Shown piece by piece: positions 32,598-42,216 of a stretch of 51,445 bases of DNA. The notes under the pieces are model-generated. The model was not told the origin of the DNA. It worked only from the letters and a program-made list of their open reading frames with translations, and did not search any database. Position numbers and translations under genes: made by a program. Each line of letters starts with the position of its first letter. Position 1 is the first letter of the stretch. This DNA comes from SKVR01 sp964410015 (GTDB taxonomy: Bacteria; Bacteroidota; Bacteroidia; Bacteroidales; UBA7960), in NCBI GenBank assembly GCA_964410015.1, contig CAYPFV010000003.1, positions 1 to 51,445 of the forward strand, given 5' to 3'.

Positions 32598-33785
32598 TTA
32601 AGTAGTGATTTTTGTATTGCTTTGTAGTTTTATATTTTGCATGCGTCGCAACCGTCTTTTTATATTGCTTTGCACTACATAATGATCGATAAGCGGAGCA
32701 AACACATTCATAAACAAGATGGCAAGCATCATTCCTTCAGGATAAGCAGGGTTTACTACCCTGATAAGAACAGTAAGTATGCCTATGAGGGCACCATAAA
32801 TATATTTTCCCATTTCCGTTTGCGAAGCTGAAACCGGATCGGTGGCCATATATACTGCACCAAAGGCAAATCCGCCCATAATCAGATGCTTGTAAGCAGG
32901 CATGGCCATAAAATCATTAATGGCAAAGGCATTTAATATCAACCCCATAAACATACCACCTGCAAATACAGATGCCATTATTTTCAGACTCCCCACACCT
33001 GTGATGATAAGAATGGCTGCGCCCAAAAGTATTGCCACCATAGAGGTTTCACCAATCGAACCTGGTATAAATCCCATAAACATATCATAATCGCTGAACA
33101 ATGTACCTTCTCCTGATGCCATAATGGCCAGGGCAGTTGCGCCTGAAAATCCATCAACGAGTTGTTGCCCTTCCTGCAGTGTTGTATCTATCCAGACCTC
33201 ACCTGAGAGATAAGAAGGATAGGCGAAAAACAGAAATGCACGCGCCAGCAGAGCAGGGTTTAGAATGTTCATACCAGTTCCGCCAAATACCTCTTTACCA
33301 ATTACAACTGCAAAGATAGTGGCAACTGCTACCATCCATAGCGGGATGGTTACGGGTAAAACCAATGGTATCAACATACCCGATACCAGGAATCCTTCAT
33401 TTACTTCGTGGTCTTTTACTGTAGCGAAAATAAATTCTACTACCAATCCTGAAATGTAACTTACAATGACAATGGGTAGAACCTTTATGAGCCCGAAAAC
33501 CACCTGATCCATAAAAGAAACTTCAAGTCCCAATGCTTTGTAATGCTGAAAACCTACATTCCAGATACCAAAAAGAAGGGTGGGTATCAGGGCAATGATT
33601 ACATGCACCATGGTACGTTTCATATCCATAGCATCTCTTATATGGGCGCCTTTTCTGGTAACATCTCCGCGCACATACAGAAATGTTTCGAAGGCTTCGA
33701 AGGTACGGTAGAGTTTCTCAAATCGTCCACCCTTTTCAAAATTGGGTTTTACTTTTTCTTCAACAAAATTTATCAATGCTTTCAA
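32598..33785 (-). CDS. nqrB: Na+-translocating NADH:quinone reductase subunit B
   Basis: A 395-residue polytopic membrane subunit related to RnfD that binds riboflavin and covalent FMN. The FMN attachment motif is V-D-G-F-S-G-A-T-A-L, and G-G-T-G-M-N-I-L-N-P-A-L-L-A-R-A precedes it. Quinone reduction and sodium movement centre on this subunit. It lies 71 bp downstream of nqrA. Confidence 0.96.
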   Translation of the reverse strand: MKALINFVEEKVKPNFEKGGRFEKLYRTFEAFETFLYVRGDVTRKGAHIRDAMDMKRTMVHVIIALIPTLLFGIWNVGFQHYKALGLEVSFMDQVVFGLIKVLPIVIVSYISGLVVEFIFATVKDHEVNEGFLVSGMLIPLVLPVTIPLWMVAVATIFAVVIGKEVFGGTGMNILNPALLARAFLFFAYPSYLSGEVWIDTTLQEGQQLVDGFSGATALAIMASGEGTLFSDYDMFMGFIPGSIGETSMVAILLGAAILIITGVGSLKIMASVFAGGMFMGLILNAFAINDFMAMPAYKHLIMGGFAFGAVYMATDPVSASQTEMGKYIYGALIGILTVLIRVVNPAYPEGMMLAILFMNVFAPLIDHYVVQSNIKRRLRRMQNIKLQSNTKITT

Positions 33786-33856
33786 TTTCTAATGCTTTTA
33801 AAGTTTATCAATGCTTTTGCATTTGTAATGGGTTATCAATAATGATGCGAAACAGA

Positions 33857-35218
33857 TCACGCAAATTCTTGTCTCATGGTGTCGAGTCCCTCTCTGATAC
33901 ATTCCTGTATCTCTATTTTTGAAGGACAAACATATTCACACAGGGCAAAGTCTTCGGGTGCTACTTCATAAATACCTAATTTTTCCATCATATCAATATC
34001 GTTAATCATGATAGATTTTAATAATTGCATTGGCATTATATCCATGGGTAATACTTTTTCATACAATCCTGTAATCACAAATGGTCTTTCCCCACTTCTG
34101 ATATTTGTATTGTGTCGAAATTTTTGACCAGGGATGAGAGATGAGGGAAAGGTAGGGGACACACTGAATTTGTCGAAATTGGGTGCTATCCATCCAAACA
34201 GTTCAGGTTGATCGCCTTCAGGAAGGATTGTTATCATATCGTCATAAAACCTCAGGAAATCATTTTCTTCCAGTTTGGTGCCCGTAAGTGCTGTTCCGCT
34301 GATAAAACGTGGATGCAGACCTTCCTCTTTTCTTACATTGTTTTGAACAATATCTTTTACAGAAGCACCATTTGTAACATTGTAGTATCTGGGATTTAAA
34401 ACCTCTGATCCGGCAAGGGCAATTTTTTTCCGGGCATCATAAATACCTTTTGAAAATAACCGACCGAGCATAATAAGGTGTTGTATGCCAATATACCATA
34501 CCAGGTCTCCTTTATTAATGGGTGAGATATGATGAATCTGAATTCCTACATTTCCTGATGGATGAGGTCCTTTAAAAGAGTGGATTTTCACATTTTCAGC
34601 ATTAATAAATGCTTTATTTTTTGTCTTTTCAGCATGTATTCCCAGGTGTACTTCTCCTTCTGTTAGTTGGGCGAGCACATCCAATCCTTTTTGAAAATCA
34701 TCTTCCTGTCCATTGACTATAAAATCCATGTCAGGTGCTAATGGAGAAGAGTCGAAGGCAGAAACAAAAATGGCTTTGGGTTTTTCATCAGGATTGGCAA
34801 CAATAGAATAAGGTCTTTGGCGAACAGAGGGCCACAATCCACTTTGAAGAATTTTTTCCACAATTTTTTCTCTGCTTAATAAACCAGGTTCTGCTGCACC
34901 AAAATCCAGATAACTATCCTCAGGGTCTGCTTCGATCACTATCCGCAAAATCCGTCTTTTTTCTCCCCTGACCAAAATCTTAAATGTACCACTCACAGGA
35001 GAGGTGTAAATGATTTTTTCATTGTACTTATCGAAAAACAAAGGGGAACCTGCTTTTACTTTTTCTCCTTCTTTGACCATCATTTTTGGTGTTAGTCCAT
35101 GAAAATCAATAGGAAAAACAGCATAATGAGAAGAACGGGGGGCATCATTAAGAATTTTTTCTGCCTCGCCTTTCAGAGGAATATTCAACCCTTTTTTAAT
35201 CTTGATTACCTTTGACAT
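33857..35218 (-). CDS. nqrA: Na+-translocating NADH:quinone reductase subunit A
   Basis: A 453-residue soluble cytoplasmic subunit, the first gene of the operon. The N-terminus I-K-I-K-K-G-L-N-I-P-L-K-G-E-A and the H-Y-A-V-F-P-I-D-F-H-G-L-T-P-K segment are characteristic. The C-terminal region C-E-Y-V-C-P-S-K-I-E-I-Q-E is the RnfC-related remnant. The promoter must lie in the 126 bp shared with the divergent T9SS plug gene. Confidence 0.95.
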   Translation of the reverse strand: MSKVIKIKKGLNIPLKGEAEKILNDAPRSSHYAVFPIDFHGLTPKMMVKEGEKVKAGSPLFFDKYNEKIIYTSPVSGTFKILVRGEKRRILRIVIEADPEDSYLDFGAAEPGLLSREKIVEKILQSGLWPSVRQRPYSIVANPDEKPKAIFVSAFDSSPLAPDMDFIVNGQEDDFQKGLDVLAQLTEGEVHLGIHAEKTKNKAFINAENVKIHSFKGPHPSGNVGIQIHHISPINKGDLVWYIGIQHLIMLGRLFSKGIYDARKKIALAGSEVLNPRYYNVTNGASVKDIVQNNVRKEEGLHPRFISGTALTGTKLEENDFLRFYDDMITILPEGDQPELFGWIAPNFDKFSVSPTFPSSLIPGQKFRHNTNIRSGERPFVITGLYEKVLPMDIMPMQLLKSIMINDIDMMEKLGIYEVAPEDFALCEYVCPSKIEIQECIREGLDTMRQEFA

Positions 35219-35344
35219 TTCTTTTTTACTTATATAAAATTATTTTTAGAGCAAATTTATGGATATTTTTACATCTTTGAAATATTTTTACCTTCTGAAT
35301 TTCGTTTAATTTATTGAAATATAAACATAATTAACTATGTATAA

Positions 35345-36784
35345 GTGATGAAGCATTATCAACATTATTTCTTTAATAACTTTCTTTTACTTTTAGGAAA
35401 AAAAACAACTCAAGGCATCCCACTGAATGTCATCCTGTTGTTTTTTGTTTTTTTTATGATTACAAATCCGGGAAAAACCGGCGATAATGGAAAATTTTCT
35501 TCATTAAGTAAAGAGAATGAATCAGAGCATGAAAACATTCTAAATCAACCGCCAGATGAGGATTATTACCAAAAGAACTTTATGAAATATGGTGATTTTG
35601 TTTATCAAAACAACATAAAAAGTGTTTTGTTTAACCGTAAAAACTGGGAATTATCACCACCAATAATAGAGATGAATTCTTTAGAAAAATTGGTTTTACG
35701 TTTTGATGATATGGATGCGGACTTTAAAAATTATGCTTATACCATCATACATTGCAATGCCATGTGGAAACCCTCCGATCTTCAGCAATATGAGTATATT
35801 GAGGGGTTTTATGAAGATCGGATTGAAGATTACAGTTTTTCGGTAAACACCAGGATGCCTTATACGCATTATCATCTTGAGATTCCAAATCCGAATATGA
35901 AACCACTTATCAGTGGAAATTATATATTGAAAATTTTCATTGATGGAGACCCCGATGATGTGGTGCTTACCCAAAGATTTATGGTTTTTGAAAGGCATCT
36001 TACCGCTAATGCCGAAGTGAAACAGGCAACCAATCTGAATCAGAGAAAAACTCATCAGGAAATTGATTTTACGATCAATACTTCGGGCTACAGTGTTTCA
36101 AATCCTTACCGCGACCTTAGGGTGGTGATTACACAAAACGGAAGATGGGATAATGCTATTTTTGATCTTGAACCCCGGTTGGTGCAGGGAAATGAATTGA
36201 TCTATGATTACGAGAATGAAAACTTATTCAGGGGTGTCAACGAATTCAGAAGCTTCGATATAAAAAGTTTACGATACCGAAGTCTGAATGTTCAAAGTAT
36301 CACCACAGGTAGAGAAGGGTGGTTGGTAGAACTTTCAGAAGATCAAAGCAGGCAATTTCTTCAATATACCAGCAGAGAAGATATAAACGGGCAATTTCTG
36401 ATCAAAACAGAGGATTACGATAATGATTTCTTGGAAAGCGATTATGCATATGTTGATTTTTTTCTTGAACTTTCCAAACCCCTTGCTGATGGTAATGTTT
36501 ATGTAATGGGTGATCTTACAAGCTGGAATTTTACTGATCTCAATAAAATGAAATACAATTATCAGCGCTCGGGCTATGAGCTTTCCTTGTTACTCAAGCA
36601 AGGATTTTATGATTATATGTATGGTTTTCTTGAAGATGGAGAAGAAACGGCAGACCTAACCAAATTTGAAGGGAGCCATTCTTTTACTGAAAACAATTAT
36701 TCTATCTACATTTACCACCGGAAGCCAGGAGATTTTTTCGATAGTTTAGTGGGTGTTTCGCATATTAATTCTTCAATCAGGTAG
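35345..36784 (+). CDS. Type IX secretion system plug protein (DUF5103 family)
   Basis: 479 residues. An N-terminal hydrophobic stretch (about residues 25-40) acts as signal, preceded by an unusually long polar leader. The DUF5103 first domain is recognised by the H-C-N-A-M-W-K-P-S-D-L, Y-T-H-Y-H-L-E-I-P-N and S-G-N-Y-I-L-K-I-F segments, and a C-terminal immunoglobulin-like region follows. In Flavobacterium johnsoniae the homologous Plug blocks the idle SprA translocon from the periplasm. Together with porT at 42217 this indicates a T9SS organism. A translation start further downstream is possible. It is divergent from nqrA. Confidence 0.8.
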   Translation: MMKHYQHYFFNNFLLLLGKKTTQGIPLNVILLFFVFFMITNPGKTGDNGKFSSLSKENESEHENILNQPPDEDYYQKNFMKYGDFVYQNNIKSVLFNRKNWELSPPIIEMNSLEKLVLRFDDMDADFKNYAYTIIHCNAMWKPSDLQQYEYIEGFYEDRIEDYSFSVNTRMPYTHYHLEIPNPNMKPLISGNYILKIFIDGDPDDVVLTQRFMVFERHLTANAEVKQATNLNQRKTHQEIDFTINTSGYSVSNPYRDLRVVITQNGRWDNAIFDLEPRLVQGNELIYDYENENLFRGVNEFRSFDIKSLRYRSLNVQSITTGREGWLVELSEDQSRQFLQYTSREDINGQFLIKTEDYDNDFLESDYAYVDFFLELSKPLADGNVYVMGDLTSWNFTDLNKMKYNYQRSGYELSLLLKQGFYDYMYGFLEDGEETADLTKFEGSHSFTENNYSIYIYHRKPGDFFDSLVGVSHINSSIR

Positions 36785-36822
36785 TATCTTCTAATATCTA
36801 AAAAAAAAATCATCTCAGGCTT

Positions 36823-37338
36823 TTATAAAAATTTTCTCGCCTCTGCTTTTACAAAATCAAGTGCTTTGCGTGTTGATAGTTTTGTAATGCTCAATTCAAG
36901 AACCGCTTTGCTGAGATCGGTAGCGGATGCTTTTTCATCTAACTTTCCTGCCGAAATATTTATTTGCTGTATCAATTCCTCCTTGGCATTTTTCACCTTA
37001 TCCCATGCCTCGGGTGAGATGTAAAGCTGTTGCGACAAGTTATGGTCGTATTCTTCCCGAATGGTTTGAATTAATAATTGCTGAAACTGTTTGACCGTCA
37101 GATTGGGTTTGTTGATACGCATGATCAGATTTCCGGGAGATATTCTCTCCAGGAAAAGTACAGTTCTTTCATAAGCCTGTAACCGAACCGGGAATGATAA
37201 TTTTTGTTTTTCCTGTAAAAGAGTAAAACGACGGTTTTCGTTTTCTTTTTTGAAAAATTCTTTCAGGATCATCCATGCTGTGATAAAAACCACAACAGAA
37301 GGTATAGTAAATTGAAGGGTTTTGAAAATTGTTTCCAT
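36823..37338 (-). CDS. Conserved Bacteroidota membrane-anchored protein, unknown function
   Basis: 171 residues. One N-terminal transmembrane helix (about residues 11-28) is followed by a basic, helix-rich cytoplasmic region: E-F-F-K-K-E-N-E-N, then a R-L-Q-A-Y-E-R segment and long amphipathic helices likely to form a coiled coil. No catalytic motif is visible. It converges with the T9SS plug gene, 38 bp apart. It resembles small proteins seen widely and singly in Bacteroidota genomes; I do not recognise a function. Confidence 0.65.
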   Translation of the reverse strand: METIFKTLQFTIPSVVVFITAWMILKEFFKKENENRRFTLLQEKQKLSFPVRLQAYERTVLFLERISPGNLIMRINKPNLTVKQFQQLLIQTIREEYDHNLSQQLYISPEAWDKVKNAKEELIQQINISAGKLDEKASATDLSKAVLELSITKLSTRKALDFVKAEARKFL

Positions 37339-37534
37339 GACTTTTTGGGGTAAAGTTAAAAGTAATAACGATCATTTCTCCTCATGCATTGCAAATGTTT
37401 ACAAATTATTTTGTGTAGCACAAAACAAGTATTGTAGATCAGTACTATTTGCTTGAAAGTGAAAAGAAAAATAAAAAATTAAAAAAAACAATTTTTCCCG
37501 AATTTTTGTCAGACACTTTTCTGACAATATGTTT

Positions 37535-37580
37535 GATGAACCGAACCATGATCTTATTATTGACAAACACACGGATGATT
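37535..37580 (-). repeat. Partial dispersed repeat module
   Basis: gatgaaccgaaccatgat, then ttgacaaacacacggatgat, corresponds to the catggctcggttcatc / gtgtgtcaat half of the 125-bp unit. The 34-bp core is missing. Confidence 0.55.
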
Positions 37581-37909
37581 GTAATTTCTCAAAACAGCAA
37601 AAAGTAAAAAAAACAAATTTTTGTCACGCTCTTTTGTTTATTCCACTTTTTTGAGCATTCAAAGTCGTCAGACGAGTAAAAGTATGTATAGAGATCAATA
37701 CCTGGATTTTTCTAACCCCGGATTTCTTTCAATTGAACCATTTCGTTGATCAGATGGTTTGAATTTATTTGCCGGATATGATTTTAAGGTTTTTGCTATA
37801 TCAATGATTATCAAATGATCAATTTTTTATCAGGTATATTTCATATATTTGCCGTCCGAAAAGCCTTGTCAGTTTTTATCATAATAAAACTGGAATTTTG
37901 AAGTATGGT

Positions 37910-38109
37910 GAACCGAGCCATGACAAAAATTTTGACACACACGCACATGATTATAATGCGCGGCATGTAAAGCATGCAGTCAGACTGTTAGCGAGCTCCA
38001 TCTGACCTATTTAATCAAATTATAAACAGATGAAACCTCCATGATTGGCTTAAAACACACACGAGCATGATTATTGGCCAAAGAGCAAAGCGCGTAGCGC
38101 TGACATTAT
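37910..38109 (-). repeat. Dispersed repeat unit with extension
   Basis: A reverse-oriented unit (gaaccgagccatgac ... core 37999-38032), then aacacacacgagcatgattat. A final 24-bp block at 38086-38109, containing gcgcgtagcgctgacattat, recurs exactly in inverted orientation at 51391-51414. Confidence 0.75.
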
Positions 38110-38160
38110 GGTAGAAATCTTATTATCTCATTGAAATACATCCTATAAATTAAAAAATAA

Positions 38161-39351
38161 ATGACTGTGAAACTATCGGAAAGAATTACGAATATGGCAG
38201 AATCGGAAACCATTGCCATGTCAAGAAAAAGCAGGGAGTTAACCTCAAAAGGATATGATGTGATTAATCTGAGTTTGGGAGAACCTGATTTTTTCACACC
38301 TGAAGAAATAAAATCCGCTGCCAAAGATGCTATCGATAAAAATTTCTCTTTCTATACCGCTGTAAATGGATATCAGGAATTGAGAATTGCAATTTCCAAA
38401 AAATTAAAAAGAGATAATCAACTGGATTATTCACCTGATGATATTGTTGTAAGTACGGGTGCCAAACAGGCGTTGATGAATGCGGTTTTGTGTCTTGTAA
38501 ATCCTGGCGATGAGGTAATTATTCCTGTTCCTTTCTGGGTTAGTTATGTTCAAATGGTAACTTTTGCTGAGGGCAAACCACATTTTCTGGAAACGGGTAT
38601 TGGGCAAGATTTTAAAATTACACCTGAGCAACTGGAGGCAGCCATCAGCCAAAAAACAAAGGTTTTCATTTTTTCCAGCCCTTGCAATCCGTCCGGTTCA
38701 CTGTATACCAAAAAAGAGCTTGAAGCCCTGGCGCAGGTGTTTAAAAAGTATCCACATGTTTATGTTATATCTGATGAGATTTATGAGTTGATCAATTTTA
38801 GTGGAAATCATGAAAGCATTGCACAATTTAGTTACATAAAGGACCGGGTGGTTATTATCAATGGAGTTTCAAAAGGTTTTGCCATGACCGGATGGCGATT
38901 AGGGTATATGGCAGCACACCCTGCTTTGGCAAAAGCAGCCACTAAGTTGCAGGGTCAATTTACCTCGGCCACCTGTTCTATTACACAAAAAGCAGCCGAA
39001 AAAGCAATGGAGATGAAACCCTCTTTGGAAATGCTCAACAAATTCAGGGAAAGAAGAGATCTTATCCTTGATTTGATAAAAGATATACCCGGCATTAAAA
39101 CCAATGTTCCTCAGGGGGCATTTTATATTTTTCCGGAGGTGAGTTACTATTTTGGAAAATCTGATGGGAAAAACGTTATTAAAAATGCAGGAGATTTGTC
39201 TATGTATCTGCTGAACAATGCCCATGTAGCTGTTGTGCCTGGAAATGCTTTTGGCGCTCCGGGTTGTATAAGAATATCCTATGCCACTTCAAATGATTTG
39301 ATCACTGAGGCAGTGCAAAGGATTAAGAAAGCACTGAAATTGCTCCAATAG
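38161..39351 (+). CDS. aspC: Class I aspartate aminotransferase
   Basis: A 396-residue PLP enzyme that interconverts aspartate/2-oxoglutarate and oxaloacetate/glutamate. The PLP lysine is Lys238 in V-S-K-G-F-A-M-T-G-W-R-L-G-Y. S-L-G-E-P-D-F, N-P-C-N-P-S-G-type (S-P-C-N-P-S-G) and the C-terminal R-I-S-Y-A segment are present. Substrate choice within subgroup I-gamma enzymes (aspartate, prephenate, aromatic acids) cannot be settled from sequence alone. The dispersed repeat ends 51 bp upstream. Confidence 0.88.
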   Translation: MTVKLSERITNMAESETIAMSRKSRELTSKGYDVINLSLGEPDFFTPEEIKSAAKDAIDKNFSFYTAVNGYQELRIAISKKLKRDNQLDYSPDDIVVSTGAKQALMNAVLCLVNPGDEVIIPVPFWVSYVQMVTFAEGKPHFLETGIGQDFKITPEQLEAAISQKTKVFIFSSPCNPSGSLYTKKELEALAQVFKKYPHVYVISDEIYELINFSGNHESIAQFSYIKDRVVIINGVSKGFAMTGWRLGYMAAHPALAKAATKLQGQFTSATCSITQKAAEKAMEMKPSLEMLNKFRERRDLILDLIKDIPGIKTNVPQGAFYIFPEVSYYFGKSDGKNVIKNAGDLSMYLLNNAHVAVVPGNAFGAPGCIRISYATSNDLITEAVQRIKKALKLLQ

Positions 39352-39629
39352 TGCCAGTATGAAAACAATAAATTCATGATTTTTTTAATCATCCTATAAT
39401 AATTGAATTAAATTGGTATGATGCAACCCCCATTTCACTGATTACTAAATTATTATTATGTTTTTGTGTAATAACACATGGAGGTTTTATCATGGCAATC
39501 ATGAACAACCAGGCAAATTTTCACATTTGAATCTCACGATTTTTATATTTGCTGCCTGCTCTCATTCGCAGATAGAAAAAATGAAATTAATTACTCATAT
39601 TCAATAGTCAATTAAGAAATTACACATAT

Positions 39630-40640
39630 ATGAGTCAGGAGAATTATATTCGGGAAGTTTTTGATGCATTTCAGAAACAAAATATTCTGGTGATAGGGGA
39701 TGTGATGATTGATTCCTATCTATGGGGAAGGGTTGACCGCATATCGCCGGAAGCTCCGGTGCCGGTAGTAGCACTTCACCATCGTGAGAACCGCATGGGA
39801 GGGGCAGCAAACGTAGCGCTTAATGTTCAAAGTCTGGGAGCAAAACCATTGCTTTGCGCATCTATCGGCGATGATGAAAGTGGCCATAACTTTTTGAATC
39901 TCATGGGAAAACAGCGTTTGGATACTTCTGCTATCATAACGGTGCCGGGCAGAATAACCACAACAAAACACCGGGTTATTGGGAATAATATGCAAATGCT
40001 AAGGGTAGATCATGAAACCGTTCAGGAATTGGAAGAATCTGTAATCTATGATCTTTTTTCAAAAATAGAACAACTTGTTGTCAAAAAAAAAATAGATGCT
40101 ATTCTTTTTGAAGATTATGACAAAGGGGTAATCACACCGCTTTTGATCAGCAAAGTTGTAAATCTTTCACGAGATCAAAACATACCCGTTGTGGTAGACC
40201 CCAAAAAAAGGAATTTCATGAACTATAAAGGGGTAACATTGTTAAAACCTAATCTGAAAGAATTGCACGAAGGTTTGAAAACCGATCAATCATTAGATAC
40301 AACAGAAAAGCTGGCAGCCCAAATACAGTTACTTCAGCAAAAACTGGGCGTGCAAATGGTGCTTGCCACTTTATCAGAAAAAGGAGTTTTTTACAGTGAA
40401 CAAACCGGAAATCATCAATACAACACCGGTTCTGTGAAAGCACATATTCGTTCTATAGCAGATGTATCGGGTGCTGGCGATACAGTTATCAGTATTGTTG
40501 CCATGTGCCTTGCGGCAGGTTGTTCGCTGCCTTTTACTTCTGCACTTGCCAATCTGGCAGGTGGTTTGGTTTGTGAAAAAGTAGGTGTGGTTCCCGTAAA
40601 TAAACAGGAATTACTCCGGGAGGCAATTGCATTGCTGTAA
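39630..40640 (+). CDS. PfkB-family heptose-7-phosphate kinase (HldE N-domain type)
   Basis: A 336-residue ribokinase-fold enzyme. It starts with V-I-G-D-V-M-I-D-S-Y-L-W-G, contains R-M-G-G-A-A-N-V-A-L-N and the ATP/anion-hole motif D-V-S-G-A-G-D-T-V with catalytic Asp284. It is the kinase half of HldE/RfaE, which makes D-glycero-beta-D-manno-heptose 1,7-bisphosphate for LPS core; the nucleotidyltransferase half is absent, so a separate gene is expected elsewhere. It leads a likely operon with pdxH (17 bp) and ubiE (6 bp). Confidence 0.85.
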   Translation: MSQENYIREVFDAFQKQNILVIGDVMIDSYLWGRVDRISPEAPVPVVALHHRENRMGGAANVALNVQSLGAKPLLCASIGDDESGHNFLNLMGKQRLDTSAIITVPGRITTTKHRVIGNNMQMLRVDHETVQELEESVIYDLFSKIEQLVVKKKIDAILFEDYDKGVITPLLISKVVNLSRDQNIPVVVDPKKRNFMNYKGVTLLKPNLKELHEGLKTDQSLDTTEKLAAQIQLLQQKLGVQMVLATLSEKGVFYSEQTGNHQYNTGSVKAHIRSIADVSGAGDTVISIVAMCLAAGCSLPFTSALANLAGGLVCEKVGVVPVNKQELLREAIALL

Positions 40641-40657
40641 ATGAAAAATTTTAATGT

Positions 40658-41305
40658 ATGAAAGTAGAGAAAAATCTTTATCAATTCAGGAAAAACTACC
40701 GGGGCAAGTCTTTGGAGTTAGAAAAGATGCACCCTGATCCGTTAAAGCAATTTTCTGATTGGTTGGGCATAGCTATAGATTCTGGCTTGCCAGAGCCCAA
40801 TGCCATGATTCTCTCTACTGTTTCGATTACCCAGGGGGTATCATCGCGCACTGTGTTGCTCAAAAACCTGGATAGTAAAGGGTTTGTGTTTTTTTCAAAC
40901 TATAATAGCCGGAAAGCTCAGGAGATTGAATCTAACCCATTTGGGTCTTTGTTGTTTTTGTGGCTTGAATTGGAAAGACAGGTAAGAATTGAGGGTAAGA
41001 TTGAAAAAATCCATGAGAATGAGTCAGATATGTATTTTAAGACCCGTCCGCGTGAAAGCCAACTCAGTGCCTGGGCATCAGACCAAAGCGCTGTTATTTT
41101 TGATAAAAAAGTACTTAAAGACAATTACAGCAAAACAGAACAGCAATTTAAAGGGAAACCCGTTCCTCGTCCCGATTTTTGGGGAGGTTACAGACTTACT
41201 CCCATCAAAATTGAGTTTTGGCAGGGACAACCCGGAAGAATGCACGACCGCCTTCTCTATATTCTAACTGGTAAAACATGGGAAATCAAAAGATTATCTC
41301 CTTAA
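40658..41305 (+). CDS. pdxH: Pyridoxamine 5'-phosphate oxidase
   Basis: A 215-residue FMN enzyme that oxidises PNP/PMP to pyridoxal phosphate using O2. Family segments include S-R-T-V-L-L-K, F-F-S-N-Y-N-S-R-K, L-E-R-Q-V-R-I-E-G and the C-terminal E-F-W-Q-G-Q-P-G-R-M-H-D-R. Its length and motifs are complete. Presence of an O2-dependent enzyme suggests the organism meets at least traces of oxygen. Tightly packed between the heptose kinase and ubiE. Confidence 0.95.
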   Translation: MKVEKNLYQFRKNYRGKSLELEKMHPDPLKQFSDWLGIAIDSGLPEPNAMILSTVSITQGVSSRTVLLKNLDSKGFVFFSNYNSRKAQEIESNPFGSLLFLWLELERQVRIEGKIEKIHENESDMYFKTRPRESQLSAWASDQSAVIFDKKVLKDNYSKTEQQFKGKPVPRPDFWGGYRLTPIKIEFWQGQPGRMHDRLLYILTGKTWEIKRLSP

Positions 41306-41311
41306 GAAAGT

Positions 41312-42004
41312 ATGGCAAAAAAAGAAGATGTAAGAGGCATGTTTAACCGCATTGCCCACCGTTATGATTACCTGAATCATTTTTTATCTTTGGGGATAGA
41401 TTATTCCTGGAGGCGGACATTAAGAAAAAAACTGACGCCTTATCAACCTGCTGCTATACTTGATGTAGCCACGGGTACTGCAGATTTGGCTATAGAGCTG
41501 GCAAAGCTCAACCCCGAACGTATTATAGGAGTTGATATTGCCGAAACTATGCTCGCTTACGGCGATAAAAAACTAAAACGGAAAAAACTCGACAATATCA
41601 TTACCCTTCAGCAAGCCGATTCCGAAGATCTTCCATTTGAAGCAAACACTTTCGATGCAGCTGTTGTGGCATATGGTGTTAGAAACTTTGAAACACCGCT
41701 GAAAGGATTAAAAGAAATCTACAGAGTGCTCAAACCTGGTGGCGTAATCATGATCCTTGAATTTGGAATGCCCGACAGGTTTCCTGTAAAACAAGGGTAT
41801 AATTTGTATTTCAATTTTATTTTACCCCTATGGGGTCGTGTTTTTAGCGGTAGTTATCAATCCTACAAATATTTACCTGAGTCCGTAAAGAAATTTCCCT
41901 ACGGCGATCATTTTTTGGAATGGATGGAACAGGCAGGTTTTCAGAACAATCAGTTTCATAAACTTTCAATGGGTATCACATATTTGTATGAAGGTGTAAA
42001 ATAA
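41312..42004 (+). CDS. ubiE: Demethylmenaquinone methyltransferase UbiE/MenG
   Basis: A 230-residue SAM-dependent methyltransferase that completes menaquinone. The motif I region is D-V-A-T-G-T-A-D-L-A, with Y-D-Y-L-N-H-F-L-S-L-G at the N-terminus and A-Y-G-V-R-N-F and K-P-G-G-V-I-M-I-L-E-F further on, typical of UbiE. As the window shows only menaquinone genes, the MenG role applies. The adjacent porT at 42217 repeats a gene order common in Bacteroidota. Confidence 0.95.
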   Translation: MAKKEDVRGMFNRIAHRYDYLNHFLSLGIDYSWRRTLRKKLTPYQPAAILDVATGTADLAIELAKLNPERIIGVDIAETMLAYGDKKLKRKKLDNIITLQQADSEDLPFEANTFDAAVVAYGVRNFETPLKGLKEIYRVLKPGGVIMILEFGMPDRFPVKQGYNLYFNFILPLWGRVFSGSYQSYKYLPESVKKFPYGDHFLEWMEQAGFQNNQFHKLSMGITYLYEGVK

Positions 42005-42216
42005 ATTTTGCAATAATACTTTTTTGGCAGCGTTTTAAAATGAAATTTCTTGTGGTCAAAGCAACTTTTTTTCCATTGACACTGTTTAATGAAAAATAAG
42101 ATTGGTTATAAAAGATTTTCTCTGGATTTCAATCCAACAGATACACAGTTTTAAAAAGTATTTTCAGGAATCAAGGGAAAACAGTCGCTTTAAGTATATT
42201 TTATAATTTCCAAACA

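Larger units (their letters stand above)
37339..38160. other. Repeat-containing gap before the aminotransferase
   Basis: 822 bp with no gene. It holds an 8-bp inverted repeat (TTGTCAGA...TCTGACAA, 37506-37527), a partial repeat module (37535-37580) and a full reverse-oriented dispersed repeat with extension (37910-38109), ending 51 bp before the next start codon. Confidence 0.7.

Noticed and set aside
35219..35344. Possible regulatory RNA between nqrA and the T9SS plug gene
   Set aside because: Only AT-rich promoter-like sequence; no stable fold or known riboswitch motif seen.
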